Source: Toxonevra muliebris (taxonomy: Eukaryota > Arthropoda > Insecta > Diptera > Pallopteridae). From it: 64,000 nucleotides of DNA. Shown here one piece after another: positions 23,701-34,775 of this stretch. The notes beneath the pieces were generated by a model that was given only the letters and a program-made list of their open reading frames with translations, was not told the DNA's origin and made no database searches. The number at the start of each line of letters is the position of its first letter. The stretch's first letter is position 1. The translations under genes and the position numbers were made by a program. The DNA is taken from NCBI GenBank assembly GCA_963691655.1, contig OY829326.1, positions 99,199,340 to 99,263,339 of the forward strand, in the 5' to 3' direction.

Positions 23701-26366
23701 AAACATTTCCTTAAATGTTTCAACTTATTTATAAATAAAACTTTTTAACTTGTTCTTTGTTTAGAGATTAATATTTTTTTACGTTTTTTGTAGAGCTGTT
23801 TTGAGAACTATTACTCAAAGATATGCATTAAGCAATATTTGTTTCTTCCACGCCCTGTGACTTCATTTTACACATTATGCGACAAATATTGAAATTTCTA
23901 CTATTTTTTGGGATTGTTGCAAAACCATATCCGCTGCTGTCACCATATTGAACTTTCTGCTTATCTTGTCGCGAGGAATTTTGTTGACCTATTACGGCGT
24001 GTATGGTTAAATATATTTTTTTGAAGTGAAACTTCTTTTCTCTTGTCCCTAGAGTAAAACCAACCGGATATGACGTCGCGCGTAAGTTTGCAATGCTACC
24101 TAATTTTGTCGAGCAATGTGCATGAGGGGCTAAATATCAATATTCCGTAACTGAATTCACGAGCAAATTATATAATAAATATAAATAAAATAGTTTTAAT
24201 TCAATATAACATATTAACTACACACACACACACACACGCGTATGGCAGAAAGAACAATGTGTAGCGTCGCCATCTTAAAGTTTATGACAGTTATACATTT
24301 CACATACAGATGGTGCAAATGTCCAAGGAATTACATGAAGATATCGCTTACAAAAAGAGTTCGTCTACAATTGTCATTGAAATTGCCAGTACAGAGTTGC
24401 AATTTTTGTTCTAGCCTAGCTAGATGGGACGCATGTACGTGTATATAATAATATTCACTGAAAACATGAACGCAAATTACATGTACTTATACGTGTAGTT
24501 AGGATGTTTAGTTAAAAATGTGTGTATCTGCATGAACCATCATCTAAAGCAGATGTGACCGCCAAAAATATTGTCGGAGCCAAACAAGAACATCTACGAC
24601 AAGAATGCTAATGACTGCGATACGAAAAGTAAATGGAATCAAGAACCGAACCACAAACTGAAGGAAAGAATAAAAGAAACAAGCATCCGTAACTTGAAAT
24701 CAATCAAATGATTTCAGCAACGGTGCAACAATAAAACAATGGGATGCGATCTAGGGGAAATCATATAACTAACATATATAACATAACTAACATAAAATAA
24801 AGTGTTTGAAATACAAAAATTTTAGTATTTGTTCTAAAATACTGAAATTATTTTGGTTGTTATAATAGAGACAGTACCCTCCCATAACGGTCAATCAATG
24901 TCTTTTTAAGTCTCAGGCTGGTTGTTGCTCTATTGCTCTGAGGTAGAAAAACATTGAAAGTAATGGTAAAAAATATAAATTAGCTAGACAGGGCTCGACC
25001 TTTGATATTGTTTAGAGACATAATCAGGTAAAACTTTCTAGTTTATAGAATATAGAACAGATTCTCTACTAGCAAAGAAAACTTGATCTTAAATTAGTCA
25101 AAACCACTTGCTTCGAGTGATGCAAAAACCAAACAGAGCCACAACAAACAAACAGTCTCTGAAGAAAAGTACGCCAACAACAACAACGCAAAATATAAGA
25201 ATGCAACAAACGATATTTTGAAAAAGAGCTAGTTGAACATTTGGCTGATCATTCCTGATCAAAACTATTTATAACCAACTTGCGCCTTAGAATTAATTTT
25301 CTATAATATATATCGAGACAGTCACTCTACCTAAGTTTCCAACAAAATACGCATCATGCCATTTTTGAGAAACTTATTATGGGTATTCAAGTGTTGCTGC
25401 AACATGCTCTTGCGACATTGCGAAAGTGTGGATTGCAGAAGTTTGACACCTTTCTACCTTAAAATTCGTAAGAAGAATCCAAAATATTTTCATTATTTTA
25501 ACAGTTAAGCAATTTCACCTCTCCAATATTTGCATTGAACGCTCACATCTTAGTGCTTTCGCAATTTCGCATCAATTTTGCATCAACGCGTGAATACCCA
25601 TATTATATGTAATTGCAATGCAATAATTTTCCATATTTATGTTTATTTTATTATAAGTCGCTAATGCTTTTCAATCAGTAAAATCAAAGTAAACTCAAAG
25701 ATTTTATTCAGAGTTTTTTCTAGTTACTATAAAATTCTACTTTTAAAAATCGCATTGCCTTGTACAACGAGTCAACGGTTGTGACATTATTGCATTTCTA
25801 TTTTAAATGTGTGGTCGGAGCTTGAATTTTTTTGTTTTCAAAGAAAGGTTGACATAAGGCAATAGTGATTCTAGTTCTCCAGTTAGTAGAGTAAAAAATC
25901 CTCCGAAAATTCATAATAATTCCTATCTTAGATTTTTCTTCAGTAATTGTTAGAGGGGCATGATAGATGGAAAAACCACAAAAATCAGTTCTGGGGTTGC
26001 AGAGCGACCCCCTAAAAAACCACCCCATTGGTGAAAAAAGTCTTTTTATTACTAGTAACTGGTTAACCGTCAGAGATATCGAAAAATTATTTCCTAAAAA
26101 AAAAGGTTTCAAGTAATTTTTTCGTATATGTCATACTTTTCGAGATACTGAATATTTAAGAAATTGCTAATTTTGTATTTTGGTTGTACTGTAGATGCGC
26201 GCTCATCTTTGTTTATTTGATTTTTTGCGCGCGGAGCTAAACAAGCTAGGAAGAAAATTCAAAATGGGTTTTAAAGCGGATATAAAGTACAAGACCATGG
26301 ATAATTTTTAGTATATAAACATAAGAGAACAGTAAAGTTGCCTGTTGATTTTTGCTACTTTAACTA
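20761..26366. other. Long unassigned AT-rich stretch with simple repeats
   Basis: (TG)n at 22871-22889 and (CA)n at 24220-24237 are the clearest simple repeats. Poly(A)/poly(T) tracts are frequent at 22040-22500 and 23220-23490. Near 21080, GGGCTTCCATACGTCCCAGT resembles a hAT-type element end, but no partner was found. An open frame of 104 codons on the minus strand (25798-26112) matches nothing I know. No gene is supported. Confidence 0.45.
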
Positions 26367-27568
26367 AGGAGTGAGATAGAAAAAAACTTAACACACGTTT
26401 TACCTAATAAATTTTTTTTGGAGTAAAATTTAAAAATTTCTTTGATCTAGTTATCTTTGAAAAATATGGCAGTTGTTTTTGTTAATGACAAACATGTTGA
26501 TTTATTGTGAGTTTGATCAAAATGAGTGAAGTACGTCTTAAAATTATTAAAAATTTTAAAAAAAATCCAAATTGGCCCTACAAAAAATTGGCCAAAGAAT
26601 TGAAGGTCTACCGTCAAACTGTTTCCAATGTTATTAAACAGTTTCAGGAGAATTTTACCATCGATAGGAAACCTGGTTCGGGAAGAAAACAAGGACCACA
26701 TGATATTGGGAAAGCCAAAAAATTAGAAAGCATATTGAAAAGATCTCCAAACACATCTGGTAGAAAAGCTGCCCGGTTAGCCCAGTGCTCTGACTATTTG
26801 GTGCGAAAAGTTAAAGCCAATGCAGGTTTGAAAACATACAAAGTCCAAAAAGTTCCAGATAGGAATGCTGCAAAAAATTTAGACGCCAAAAGTAGGGCTC
26901 GGAAATTAAAATTCAATTTCATACAAAAATATTCGTGTTGAATAATGGACGACAAAACTTATGTACTGGCAGATTTTACGCAGCTTCCGGGTCAAAATTT
27001 ATATGTTGCTGATGCTCGAGGAAATGTCGAAGATCAATTTAGAATCCAAAAGCAGACAAAATTTCCTAAAAAATTCTTGATGTGGCAAGCTATATGCAGT
27101 TGCGGCAACGGCAAAAGAAGCAAGTCATTTGTTACAGTGGGCTCTATAAATACCGAAATATACATCAAAGAATGTGTTAACATATTTTTGGCCCGAATTG
27201 GCATCATGTCACTACGGTAAGAAAGCTCAGGACTGGTACCAAAGTAATAACATAGTTTTTGTACCAAGAGAGGACAATCTTTCAAATTGTCCGGAGCTAA
27301 AACCAGTTTAGAGATATTGGGCTCTTGTGAAAAGAAACTTAAAGAGCACAAAAAGGTGTCCCAAAATATCGAAGATTTTAAAAGGAGATGAGCAATCTGT
27401 ACCAAAAAAGGTCCACGAGCTCATGTATAGTGGTTAGAACTATAAAAGTTATATTTTTCTGTAATTTGTAAAATATTATCAATTAAATAAAAAAATCAAA
27501 ACTCTAAGATCAGCCGTTTAAAAATTATTGAATTTTATATATGTTAAAATTTTTTCGATCTCACTCCT
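26367..27568 (+). mobile_element. DD37E Tc1/mariner transposon, copy B
   Basis: A 1202-bp unit has terminal inverted repeats AGGAGTGAGATAGAAAAAAA (left) and AGGAGTGAGATCGAAAAAAT (right, reverse complemented). TA target duplications lie at 26365-26366 and 27569-27570. One transposase-like gene is on the plus strand. The ends differ from those of copies A and C but resemble the right end of copy D (52288), so B and D belong to one subfamily. Confidence 0.9.
26522..27437 (+). pseudogene. DD37E transposase, copy B, catalytically dead
   Basis: The best preserved copy opens MSEVRLKIIKNFKKNPNWPY with a helix-turn-helix region (K-L-A-K-E-L-K-V-Y-R-Q-T-V-S-N-V-I-K). It then has K-P-G-S-G-R-K, VQKVPDRNAAKNLDAKSRAR and IMDDKTYVLADFTQLPGQ (first Asp present). 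A TGA at 26939-26941 stands where copy D has TGC, so the two open blocks were one gene. In the last third the second Asp reads Glu (W-P-E-L-A-S-C-H-Y), and the catalytic Glu codon of K-P-x-E is TAG (K-P-V-stop). The spacing is still 37 residues. A small deletion shifts the frame near 27190. The gene ends at the TAG of 27435-27437. Confidence 0.85.
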
Positions 27569-27570
27569 TA

Positions 27571-28213
27571 TTTGCAGGCCTAATAAAAATAACTGGTTTC
27601 ATTATATGTTATAAACTTATTATCTTTTAGTTTAAGACATTACTTCTAAAAATGCTGAAAAATTTGAAATAACAACATTCACATTTTGTAATTTTATCAG
27701 CATATTAAAATTAACCAAATTTTGGCTAAATTTTTATTCATATTCAACAACTGTCTATTCAAATCTCTGATATTGCGTTGTGATATCGCGGGTTAACTTT
27801 CTTCAGTTTTCCGGATTTCATTTTCAATGAGATTCAAAGTAGATATGTTTAAGTTTCAAAAATGAAAAACATTTTTAGATTATTAGATGTAGAAGATAAT
27901 CTAAGTACGCACTGGAATCGTATCCAAAATGATAAAACCAATATTAAAATAAATAGTTATTTAATGCTCTAAACTAGAATGGGAAACGATTACATCAAAA
28001 TCATAACGACTAAAATACACAGAACTTGAGCATTCATAATACTTTTTGCTAAGAGTTATTCAAGGTAAAATATTTACAACTTATATTTTTTGTTTATTTG
28101 TTTTGGACAATACCAAATTATACACATGTAGAAAACCTATATACATAAGTATTTACCAACAAATATAAATCCTAATTATTTATTTCTTTTCCTCTCATTC
28201 TCTTATTTTACAG
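27571..28213. other. Intron-like DNA before the candidate microexon
   Basis: AT-rich with no coding signal. The last ~40 bases are a strong pyrimidine tract (TTATTTCTTTTCCTCTCATT) ending in TTTTACAG. A CCTAATT near 28171 could serve as a branch site. Confidence 0.4.
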
Positions 28214-28259
28214 GTAATTTTTATGCATCCCCTGCTGCAAATAACTCTTATGCTTATCA
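28214..28259 (+). other. Candidate 46-nt coding microexon
   Basis: The block is preceded by a long pyrimidine tract and a TTTTACAG acceptor, and followed by TCA|GTAAGTA, close to the best possible fly donor. Of the three frames, one has an early stop. One reads NFYASPAANNSYAY with two leading bases and a trailing CA. The third is also open. The Tyr/Asn/Ser/Ala-rich peptide resembles low-complexity parts of RNA-binding or nuclear proteins, but I cannot name a gene. If real, the host gene is on the plus strand and much of this window is its introns. The evidence is splice signals and composition only. Confidence 0.4.
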
Positions 28260-29532
28260 GTAAGTACCAACAATTTCACAATTTCCCAATTTACCACCTA
28301 CCAAATAATCTACAAAAACAACAAAAAAAAAAACACGAAGCCACAACCGAAATTCAACCCACAAAATATGTTGAATGTAAACAATTAAACTCGCACACTT
28401 TTTGTTATTGCCGCCTGCTACTTATACTTGGGTCCTTCTTTTTTCTTCTTCTTTTTTTTGGCAACAATAGTAAATATTATATGTGTATTAGTGTATGTAA
28501 GTGTAAATGTGTGGTAGTTAGAAGCAAATAGAAATGCTTGAAAGTGATTAGTTGTATGGTAGAATCACTAAATCACACTGAAGAAAAAACATAGAAAAAA
28601 CACATGTGGAAAAGTAAACAAAAGCAGAAAGGAAAAAATTAAAGTATGCAAGGAACAAACAAAGGCTGCATACTTCTGCACCCCTTCATCATTCTATATA
28701 TTCATGAAAAAAAAATAACATAAAAAGCAAAAAAGCGAAAAACTACAGAGAAAAATAATGTTACGAAATGTTTACAACTTGCCATTTAATTTATTTATGA
28801 TACCCTAATGGCAAATCTTTGAGCTGTAAGTTTTGAGGTTGAGTTGTTCTGTTTTTTTTTTTTTTTTTGCCTTGGTTACCTTGGCTTGATTCAGTTTGGT
28901 TTTATTTATTTGTGCCAAAAAACACACAAAAAACTAAAGAACAAGCAAAAATTACATTAAAAATCACAATACTTCACAAGCAAAAAGTGGCACACACACA
29001 CATACATTCAACTTTTATATATGTATTCACATACTAATAAACACTCGCATTGGCTTCAAATGAGATTAAGTTAAAGTAGGAAACCAACAACTGGCAAAAA
29101 ATACCAAATATAAAAGTTGAGGCAAAAAAAAAAAAAAACAAAACAATTGGCAAAGGAAGTAGCGGATAGTAGGGGGAGGGAGAGGAGGGTTGGGGTCTGG
29201 TAACGTGTTGAGTAAAGGAAATGCTGTATTAACATATGCTGTTATTGTGTTATTTCTGTTATTGTTGTTGTTATTGTAATTGTTGTTGCTGCTGTTGTTT
29301 ATTGTTTTTATGTTTATTTGCTTGTTGTCGATGGTAAAGTTAAAGCTACAATTTCTGCCTGCCTTTTACATACATATGTATGTATGTATGGATGTATGTG
29401 TGTATGTATGTTTGTAATTGAACTTACATATACATATTTTATTTATATAAAAAACTACAAAAGCCATAGCAGCAGCTACAAAAATAAGAAAAATAAATGC
29501 AATTTAACATATACTCACATATGCACATGTAT
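28260..29532. other. Intron-like DNA with G-rich and simple repeats
   Basis: Pyrimidine/purine runs and a (TGT)n/(TTG)n stretch occur near 29250-29310. An ATGT-type run lies near 29371-29412. No gene is supported. Confidence 0.45.
29172..29195 (+). other. G-quadruplex-type G-run cluster
   Basis: GGGGG, GGG, GGG and GGGG are separated by loops of 1, 6 and 2 bases within about 24 bases. This fits the G3+N1-7 pattern in an AT-rich setting. Confidence 0.45.
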
Positions 29533-29787
29533 ATATAGCTAATTTACTAAAAGACTGTCATAAGTCAAAAAACACGAATTTTGAGTTAATGATGCAGAAT
29601 TATTCATTATATCACGCTTCATATTGTGTAAAAATTTCATATTAATATCTTGTATACTCTGCGCGTGAGAATTATATTATTTCTTCTTATTTTTTCTCCA
29701 AAGTGGGAATCAATTGAAAACTTTAAAAGCGTTTTCTGCAAAATTGCGTTTTTGAGTTATGACAGTCTTTTAGTAAATGAGCGATAT
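29533..29787. mobile_element. Small inverted-repeat element, copy 2 (inverted)
   Basis: This has the same ~45-bp terminal repeats as the unit at 8970-9222 (left ATATAGCTAATTTACTAAAA; right, reverse complemented, ATATCGCTCATTTACTAAAA). The interior is the reverse complement of copy 1. It contains GATGCAGAATTATTCATTAT and GAAAACTTTAAAAGCG, which match copy 1 read backwards. The length is 255 bp. The two copies diverge modestly, so the family was active in this lineage at some time. Confidence 0.75.
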
Positions 29788-30424
29788 GTATACATATATA
29801 CCGAATTATGTACATTATATAAATGAGGGTGTACATATTTATGCAGACTGTTTACTACTTATAATTTACATTTATTTTTATACTTAAACATATATATATT
29901 TACATAAGTAGATATCCGTATGCATTTAGTTTAACATGGCGGCATAAAGTAGCTTTGAAATGATCAACAGAACCGAAAAGTTGAAAGTGAGTAATCGTAA
30001 GTTCGGTCACGCTTATGCTTTAACCGCCCTATATTCTGTAAAATGTGCTGTGGAAAAAGCGCAGCAGAAGGTTATGTAGCAATCATGTTGTTTTTCTTGC
30101 AGAAAAGCAGAAATTTACGTATATTTTATGTGAGCTTAAAATGATTACAAAAGTTTTTACTACCACGGTTAAACTTTTAACTAAGCAGAGCGAATTCAAA
30201 TGCTCGGAAAATTAAAATAAGCTTCACGGTCCTTTTAGTTAGTTGATTAGTTATAGTGGCAAATTAGTACGAGGCCTTTGAGTGCTGCAGGATTTCCGAA
30301 GAATGTGAATGCTTATAACATTTTTAGATCTTTCTACAGCGTAACAGTTTATCATATATATTTCTACTACCAACATGAACATGAACTTTGTGGTACTTTG
30401 GCATAGCTTACTAGTTAGTTTTTG
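29788..30424. other. Unassigned DNA
   Basis: No feature is supported. The sequence is AT-rich apart from a slightly higher GC stretch near 29990-30070. Confidence 0.4.
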
Positions 30425-31487
30425 ATCTGGTTATATGATCTAGTTGTATTCTTTTTTAGGTCAGATTTTTGGTTTTAATTTGAATTGTGATTCGGTTTGA
30501 TTCTTGATCTTAACATCAATTTGAGGTTTTGTGTGATTTTTGGTCGGAGTTTAGATGTAAGTTTCGATTAAAATTTTTGGTTTAACTTTTGGCCTGAGTG
30601 CGATACTGAATTTTGATAAAATTGCTGGGCTAAGTTTTGGTTTGAATTTTAATTTGATGTTTTGATTTGAGTTGCATATGATTAAAATTCTGATTTTTAG
30701 TTTATATTTTAGGTCTTAATTCTGGTTTGGTTTTTCATCTGAAATTGTTCAGAATTTTGTTCAGTTTCGGTTTAATTTTTGGTCTGAGTTTTAGTTTCTT
30801 TTTGGTCAGTTTTGATCATATTTTTGGTCCCAATTTTTATCAGATTTCGGGTTTGAATTTAGTCTGAATTATGGTTTGTTTTGAATTTGTTCCAAATTAG
30901 AAGTGCAGTTTTAGCTTGATTGTTAGTCAGATTATCGGTTTGACTTTTGGTTTAAGTTTGTTATTGACATCTGAGTTTAAAATCTGGGTCTAATCTGACA
31001 TATGGTCTGAATTTATTAACTAAATTCATATTAATATTGAATATAAGAAGAATATGAGAATCAACCACCAGACCAAGACAGGAATTGACCCCGAACCTCC
31101 AGGGTGAAAGTCTAGAACACTGCCCAATAGACTATGGAGGTCATTGAATTAATTTTTTTTCTGTGTTATGGTTTGAATTACGTCTGAATTTGGTATAAAC
31201 TGGAACTAAAGTTTTGGTCTAATTTTTGGTGTAAATTTTGTTGGAGTTTTTAATAAGTTTTTCGAGTTGAATTTTAGTTTAAATTTCGAACTAAATTTTG
31301 GTTCAATTATTGCTTTAAGTTTTCTGTGAATTTGTTTAAAAGTTGTATTAGATTTAGGTCCAATTTTTGAACTTGATATGATCAAAATTTTTACTCGATT
31401 TGTTGGTCTGAGTTTTGATGAATTTTTGTTTTATTTTTGATTAGAATTTGGTCTCAATTATTGTCAAAGTTATGGGCTGAATTTGTG
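30425..31487. repeat. Short-period degenerate array (TTTGGTCTGAATTTT type)
   Basis: Over more than 1 kb, the words TTTGGT, GGTCTGA, GGTTTGA and GAATTTT recur every ~15-24 bases without a fixed register. The core is TTTGGTCTGAATTTTGGTTT. Divergence is high, so this is 'cryptically simple' DNA. The array is split by a SINE (31488-31686) and goes on to about 31985. The reverse complement of the same motif forms the array at 36738-37960. Confidence 0.75.
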
Positions 31488-31686
31488 TGAATGAAGTGTA
31501 TGAAAATTATAAGATAGTGTACAAGTACACACATTGGTTGGTAATGGCAAAACGACCAAGCCGATAAAAAATTGCCACACCGCCGTTCGGAATCGGCGTT
31601 AAACTGTAGGTCCAACTATGTGGTATCACAATGGGCCGTTCAGGCCTAAGTGTGTCTCTCGACAGCCACTCCAACCTAACGTAACC
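31488..31686 (+). mobile_element. SINE copy 2, with 16-bp target duplication
   Basis: ATGGGCTGAATTTGTG occurs directly before (31472-31487) and after (31687-31702) this 199-bp insertion. The 3' ~105 bp is almost identical to SINE copy 1 (CGCCGTTCGGAATCGGCG ... GTGGTATCACAATGGGCC ... CCACTCCAACCTAACG). The 5' ~90 bp (to GATAAAAAATTGCCACAC) only partly matches the copy at 43391 and shows no clear tRNA boxes. The different 5' part could be a diverged or alternative head. Few changes separate it from copy 1, so it is among the younger insertions. Confidence 0.85.
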
Positions 31687-31702
31687 ATGGGCTGAATTTG
31701 TG

Positions 31703-31985
31703 ATTAACTTAGACTGAGTTTTGGTTTGAAATTGCTATAAATTCTGGTTTTAAATTTGGGTACAATTTGATCTGAATTTTAGTTTGAATTTCGGTCTGAA
31801 TTTTAGTTTAATTTTAGGTTCGAGTTTTCGACTAATTTTTGCCTAACACTTGACCTATATTTCGTCTTGATATTTTAACTCATTTTGAATCTGATTTTTG
31901 GTTGAACTATGTATTGTCCTGAACTTTTAACAGCTTTTGATATGAATTCAGGTCTACATTTTGGTCTGAATTCTGTTCTGGTTTC
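31703..31985. repeat. Short-period array, part after the SINE
   Basis: This continues the TTTGGTCTGAATTTT-type array with motifs such as GATCTGAATTTTAGTTTGAA and CATTTTGGTCTGAATTCTG. Confidence 0.7.
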
Positions 31986-34267
31986 CATCTAGTTTATGAT
32001 TTATCCCACTTATATCCTTTTCCCACTATTCAAGCCATTTGGAATTTTTAATATAAAACTAACAGGTTCTGAAGTCTGTAGTTCTCTATTTGTGTAAATT
32101 TTAAGCTGCTTAAAAGTTGTGATTATAGATGCATATGTGTTTATATTACTGACTCAGAAGCGGATGTTGGATTCCATGTACTCTGCATAATTTTCTGTAT
32201 TCCACAGCAAGTAACTTCCATTATAACCTGTTAATTTTAAGTAAAAAAATAATTTAAATAAACTTAAAATCATTTATATTTAATAACATAAAATCTTTTT
32301 TCCGACTGTCATAACTTTCAACAAATGTGTGTGAAAGTTCGTTAAAAAGACATGAATAGTGTCTGTGCAAGCTGCTTATTGTGTGTTCGCATTTTCATTC
32401 AAATACATACATATTATATGCAATGGCTGCATAAATAATGGTGTGTGTGCTTGTGCGTTTAAGCTGAAATAATGCTATTTATTAGTTAAACATATGAAAA
32501 TATACAGTATCTACAATTAAATTCGTGCAATATTTAACTGGGCGTATGAGTGATATTTAATTTGCATGTTCATATATCCATACATAAGTATAAAATTGTA
32601 TTTACGCAAGAAAGAGAGAATGGCAACGAAGTAAACAAACCTGTTGCATTATACGCTTGTACGTGGTACATATATATTCACGGAAATATTAAAATACATA
32701 TAATTTTAAAGTTATATAAATAAACTTTCATTTAAGATTGGACGTGAACTATTACTTCACTTCACTGCTTCAACCCCAAAAAACTTTTCATTAAATATTA
32801 CAATTGCAAATACAGCTTTGAAATATTCAAAATTTAATCTAAAATTCTTTAGCAAACAAACAAGCCAACAAACAACTAGATATATATTTTTATTTGCACA
32901 GTCCCAGTCTAAAGAAAAAGTCACCACTTGAAAGTATAGCAGGAGACACGCGCAAATGCTCGCAGCTTCTCCAAGCATCATTCTCCTCTTTCACCACTAT
33001 CCCCTCCCCATAGCGCTAGTATCTTCTTTCGTAACTTTAACTACACGTTTGGAAAATTTTACTCAACTTTCTATTTCTGCTGAATTTTTGGTTGCTTTTT
33101 CATTTGTTTTGTTTTGCCTTTTGGTTTGAGCCTAAAATCGCGAACAACAAAAAGGTTGAACCTGATACGTTTTTGGTGTGGTTTGCTTGGGTATATGTGA
33201 GTGTGTGTGTGGTTTGTAGTTCAGCGCCTCTTTTAGTTTGGCGCTCGCGTTGATGAGCGGGCGTCGTATTGCGGCTTTTACTACTACTAGAACTGCCACA
33301 ACTATTTTGAAATAGGGCGTTGTCAAGCGTATACCCATACAGACTCACATATTAAGATATAGACATATACACACACACACACACACACATTGTATGCCTA
33401 CATGTAAAGTAGGAGGACATGTAGCGGAAGTGAATGAGTTATAGCATATGTACGTGAGTATGCCGCGAATTTCGGGAATGAAAATTTTATGCCTTTGTGA
33501 AATTTTCGCGAATACCCACACATTCAAACACACTCACATAAGAACATAAGAACGCAATTTTATTTCATGTAAGGTTACAAGAGTTTTCGGTTATCGAACG
33601 CATAAGTTTTTGCATTAAAGCTTAGCGGGGAATGAAGTAGAGAGCGTCACTTATCTTGATTGTATTGTATATAGAAATAAAGTATGGCGCTATTTGTATG
33701 TTTTATTGTTACTGCTATTAGTGCTGCAACTGCTGCTCTTGCTGATAATGTAAATGTGAGATGGGGAAAAATATATGGTAATATTTCGTGCAAAAAATCT
33801 AATCTCTGTGATAATGTGCTATGGAAATTAAATGTAATATTATAAATTTACAATTTAAGTATACACAAGTATTTAATGAAGCTAACAAAATGATTAGAAA
33901 TTTGTGAGAGAAATTTGATATGATTTCTAAAAGATCTGTGCTTGGATGTTTTGGGTTTTGTTGACCTTTTCCAGTAGAAATTTGTTTTCGTCTTATTTTG
34001 GAAAGACTTTTTTTTTCTACTAGGTAATCTCTTGAGCGTGAAATTATTTACATATAATAAGAAAGGATATTTATTGACTAAATGTTAATCAAGATATTTT
34101 TTTTTTATTTTAAGTTCGAGTTTTTAATATTCCCCGTTGAGATAATCACTAAAAAATATATATAGATTATATCTGCACTCACAGTATAAGTTTAAAATTA
34201 AGTTACCTTAAACTTTAAGTTTGTTGTTCTGTCATTTGTATTCAAATGTAAATTTTATGTTTAAAAA
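31986..34267. other. Unassigned DNA with (CA)n and a GC-richer patch
   Basis: A pure (CA)n run lies at 33368-33389. Around 33220-33300 the GC content rises (GGCGCTCGCGTTGATGAGCG), and the minus strand is open over 33132-33338 (A-A-I-R-R-P-L-I-N-A-S-A-K-L-K-E-A-L-N-Y-K). No splice pair or homology supports an exon. Confidence 0.4.
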
Positions 34268-34775
34268 TAAATAGTCAGGGAATCGGTCAGTGAATCAGTT
34301 AGTGCATTAGTTAGTGAATCAATGAATAAATAGTTATCTGTGAGCTAGCCAAGAATTTAGAAGGCAACTCGACGGCTCATTTGTAGTCAATGAGGAACAG
34401 TGATTTGTACAATTTCAAAGTCGCAATCAATGAGTAAGCTAGAGAGTTATTTATTAAGGAAGTCAGTATGGTATGAAATGCGCCAAGTAAATGAGTCAGC
34501 CAGTGAGTCAGTAAAGTAAATTAGTTTATTTGCTTTAGTTGGTGAATTGTTTAACGAATAATCGGTGTCAATAAGTCAGCCTGGGTGCACTTCAGTGAGT
34601 CTTTTATGAGTGTTTCAGTGAGCCTATCAGTGAGCCAGTTCGTAAAGTATTCAGTGAGTGAGTCAGTAAGTCAATTTTTCAGCCAATGAGTTAATCATTG
34701 CGCCACTTAGTGACCTAATTAGTAAGCTAGCCCGTCAGTAAATTAGATAATCAGTGAGCCATTCAAAAAACTCTT
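34268..34775. repeat. Short-period array (AGTCAGTGAG type)
   Basis: AGTCAGTGAGTCAGTAAGT-like words recur through about 500 bp (for example 34285-34320, 34495-34520, 34605-34680 and 34750-34765). Interspersed stretches have lost the pattern. The period is around 8-14 bases and the register drifts. No coding signal is seen. Confidence 0.65.

Noticed and set aside
23511..23748. Two opposite-strand ~70-codon frames
   Set aside because: Both are AT-driven chance frames without motif; the overlap on opposite strands argues against either.
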